64,000 nucleotides of DNA from Aristolochia californica (lineage: Eukaryota > Streptophyta > Magnoliopsida > Piperales > Aristolochiaceae), in NCBI GenBank assembly GCA_029961685.1, contig JARWKL010000002.1:19932908-19996907 (forward strand), given 5' to 3'. Every line of letters starts with the position of its first letter. Position 1 is the first letter of the stretch. Of the stretch, positions 61,099 through 64,000 are shown in pieces. Made by a program: the position numbers and the translations under genes. The notes beneath the pieces are model-generated. The model did not search any database, had not been told where the DNA came from, and saw nothing but the letters and a program-made list of their open reading frames with translations.

Positions 61099-64000
61099 GC
61101 AAAAAGTGGGTTGTTTGGCTCTGGTAAAAATCCAATTACACGTTAACTTGGGAATTTAACTTTTTCTACTCCTTGAAATTTTTGGATCATTAGGTCATTT
61201 GCATCTTCAACATGTGTCTGGCATGCATAACCACCACAATTAAAATATGTTCGGATCAATTAGAAATCTCATTCTCATAAAATTCCACAAGCTATTATGG
61301 GTTGAATTAGTGGAATTTCCCAAACCTGGATAACAAAACTTTGAAGTTCATTTTTAGTGCGTGAAATAATTTCCTTCACTTACATTTATTATAGTTTTCA
61401 AAAAATTTTGCATACATGAACTCTAAAATTTTCATTTTGTTTACAAATAAAGTTTGAATTTGAAAAAAAATTGATCATCCAAAACGGAAATGCAAAAAGT
61501 GCTGAGCGAGATAATTCCAAAAAGTATCTCTGATTTTGAAGGATAGGATAAAAGTGGGTTGTTTGGTTCTGGTAAATATCCAACCACATGTTAACTTGAG
61601 AATTTAATTTTTTCTACACCTTGAAATTTTTGGATCAGTAGGTCATTTTCATATTTAACAGGTTTTGGCATGTGTACCCACAACATTTAAAACATGTTAG
61701 GAGCAATTAGAAATCTCTTTCTTATAAAATTCCACCAAGCTATTAGAGGCTGCACTAGTGGAATTTTCCAAACATGGATATCAAAACATTGGCGTTCATT
61801 TTTAGTGCATGAAATAATTTTCTTCACTTGCATTTATTGTAGTTTTCAAATTTTTTTGCATACATGAAATAAACAATTTTCATTTTGTTTACGAGAAACG
61901 TTTGGATTTTAAAAAAAATTGAACATCCAAAATGGAAATGCAAAAAGTACTGAGGGAGATAATTCCAAAAAGTATCTCTGATTCTGAAGGATAGGCAAAA
62001 AGTGGGTTGTTCGGCTCTGGTAAATATCCAACCATACGTTAACTTGAGAATTTTATTATTTCTACTCCTTGAAATTTTTGGATCATTAGGTCATTTGCAT
62101 CTTCAACATGTTTCTGGCATGCATACCCTCCACTTTTAAAACATGTTTGGATCAATTAGAAATCACTTTCTTATAAAATTCCACAAAGCTATTAGGGTTT
62201 GTACTAATGGAATTTCCCAAACATGGATAACAAAACTTTGGAGTTCATTTTCAGTGCGTAAAATAATTTTCTTCACTTACATTTACTATAGTTTTCAAAT
62301 TTTTTTGCATTCGTGAACTCTAAAATTTTCATTTAGTTTACGACAAAAGTTTGGATTTTAAAAAATTTTTATCATCCAAAACGGAAAAGCAAAAAGTGCT
62401 CAGAGAGATAATTCCAAAAAGTATCTCTGATTTTGAAGGATAGGCAAAAAGTGGGTTGTTTGGCTCTGGTAAATATCCAACCACACGTTAAGTTGAGAAT
62501 AAAATTTTTCTACTCCTTGAAAGTTTTGGATCATTAGGTCATTTGCATCTTCAACATCTTCCTGGCATGCATAACCACCACATTTATAACATGTTAGGAT
62601 CAATTAGAAATATATTTCTTATGAAATTCCACCAAGCTATTAGGGGTTGTACAAGTGGAATATCCCAAACATGGATAATAAAACTTTGGAGTTCAATTTT
62701 AGTGCGTGAAATTTCTTTCTTCACTTACATTTATTATAGTTTTCAAATATTATTGCATACATGAACTCAAAAATTTTCATTTTCTTTACGAGAAAAGTTT
62801 GGATTTGACAAAAAATTGAACATCCAAAATGGAAATCCAAAGAGTGCTGAGAGAGACAATTCCAAAAAGTATCTCTGATAATGAAGGATAGGCAAAAAGT
62901 GGGTTGTTTGGCTTTGGTAAATATCCAACCACACTTTAACTTGAGAATTTAATTTGTTCTACCCCTAGAAATTCTTGGATCATTAGGTCATTTGCATCTT
63001 CTACTTGTTTCTGGCATGCATACCCACCTCATTTAAAACAAGTTAGGATCAATTAGAAATCTCTTTCTTATAAAATTCCACCAAGCTATTAGGGGTTGGA
63101 CTAGTGGAATTTCCCTAACATGGATAACAAAACTTTGGAGTTCATTTTTAGTGCGTGAAATAATGTTCTTCACTTACATTTATTGTAGTTTTCAATTTTT
63201 TTTTGCATTCATTAACTCTAAAGTTTTCATTTTGTTGATGAGAAAAGTTTGGATTTGAAAAAAAATTGAATATCCAGAATGGAAATGTAAAAAGTACTGA
63301 GGGAGATAATTCCAAAAAGTATCCCTTATTCTGAAGGATTAGAAAAAAGTTGGTTGTTTGGCTCTGGTAAATATCAAACCACACGTTAACTTGAGAATTT
63401 AGTTTTTTCTACTCCTTGAAATTTTTCGATCATTAGGTCAGTTGCATCTTCAACATGTTCTGGCATGCATACTCACCATATTCAATACATGTTAGGATCA
63501 ATTAGAAATCTCTTTCTCATAAAATTCCAAGAGCTATTAGAGGTTGAACTAGAGGAATTTCCCAAACATGGATCACAAAACTTTGGAGTTCATTTTTAGT
63601 GCGTGAAATAATTTTCTTCACTTACATTTTTTATAGATTTCAATTTTTTTTGCATACATGAACTCTAAAATTTTCATTTTGTTTACAAGAAAAGTTTGGA
63701 TTTGGAAAAAAATTGAACATCCAAAATGGAAATTCAAAAAGTGCTGAGAGAGATAATTCCAAAAAGTATCTCTGATTTTGAAGGATCGGCAAAAAGTAGG
63801 TTGTTTTTCTCTGGTAAATATCCAACCACACGTTAACTTGAGAATTTAATTTTTTCTACTCCTTGCAATTTTTGCATTATTAGGTCATTTTCATCTTCAA
63901 GAAGTTTCTAGCATGCATACCCACCACATGTAAAACATGTTATGATTAATTAGAAATCTCTTTCTTATAAAATTCCGCCAAGCTATTAGCGGTTGTACTA

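Larger units (their letters stand above)
39690..64000. repeat. Satellite array, right arm (~450-bp monomer, ~54 copies)
   Basis: This is the same satellite in the same orientation, resuming exactly where the left arm was interrupted: the monomer phase continues across the retrotransposon if one CATAC copy is removed. It runs off the end of the window. From 39.7 to about 58 kb the monomers belong to the subtypes that make up the higher-order repeat. From about 58 to 64 kb they are nearer the general consensus, mostly the short form, and without obvious ordered subtypes. No gene, RNA or other mobile element is visible in this interval. Confidence 0.97.

Overview
The window looks like plant heterochromatin. 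About 53.5 of its 64 kb is one A+T-rich satellite array with a monomer of about 450 bp, all copies in the same orientation. A single 10.5-kb Ty3/gypsy LTR retrotransposon of the Athila type interrupts it. The plant assignment rests on the retrotransposon: a tRNA-Asp primer-binding site, an RT with an FMDDFSVFG catalytic box, a DLGA protease and LTRs of about 1.6 kb are typical of Athila elements of flowering plants. The species and the satellite family are not recognised. There is no host gene, tRNA, rRNA or CRISPR array.

Layout. 1-29223 is satellite (about 65 monomers). 29224-39689 is the retrotransposon, flanked by the 5-bp target duplication CATAC. 39690-64000 is satellite again (about 54 monomers). 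The satellite reads straight through if the element is removed. Both long (about 459 bp) and short (about 450 bp) monomers occur. The left third is fairly irregular, with one clear dimeric duplication near 10.8-12.6 kb. From about 22 kb rightward the monomers fall into recognisable subtypes that recur in the same order. This gives a higher-order repeat of about 14 monomers (6.3 kb) that contains a shorter trimeric repeat of about 1.35 kb.

Retrotransposon. It is read on the minus strand: 5' LTR 38085-39689, PBS 38061-38078, gag from 37826 down to about 36656, a pol core, the integrase C-terminal half 33339-32542, a 3' non-coding stretch with polypurine tract, and 3' LTR 29224-30833. The main anomaly is that the central 3.3 kb (33340-36655: gag C-terminus, protease, RT, RNase H and integrase zinc-binding domain) is inverted and reads on the plus strand. 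The segment that should join the two integrase halves, including the first catalytic Asp, is absent. Three in-frame stops and one frameshift also break the coding sequence, so the copy is dead for protein production, although LTRs, PBS, PPT and target duplication are intact.

History. A 5.7-kb satellite segment that carries the element (about 26.9-29.2 plus 39.7-43.0 kb) has an element-free paralogue at about 52.2-57.8 kb with shared private variants. This suggests that the insertion came after the duplication, or that the duplication came from an empty allele. No new defence, metabolic or RNA system was found. The notable content is structural: the inverted core, the nested higher-order repeats and the short-repeat indel hotspot within the monomer.
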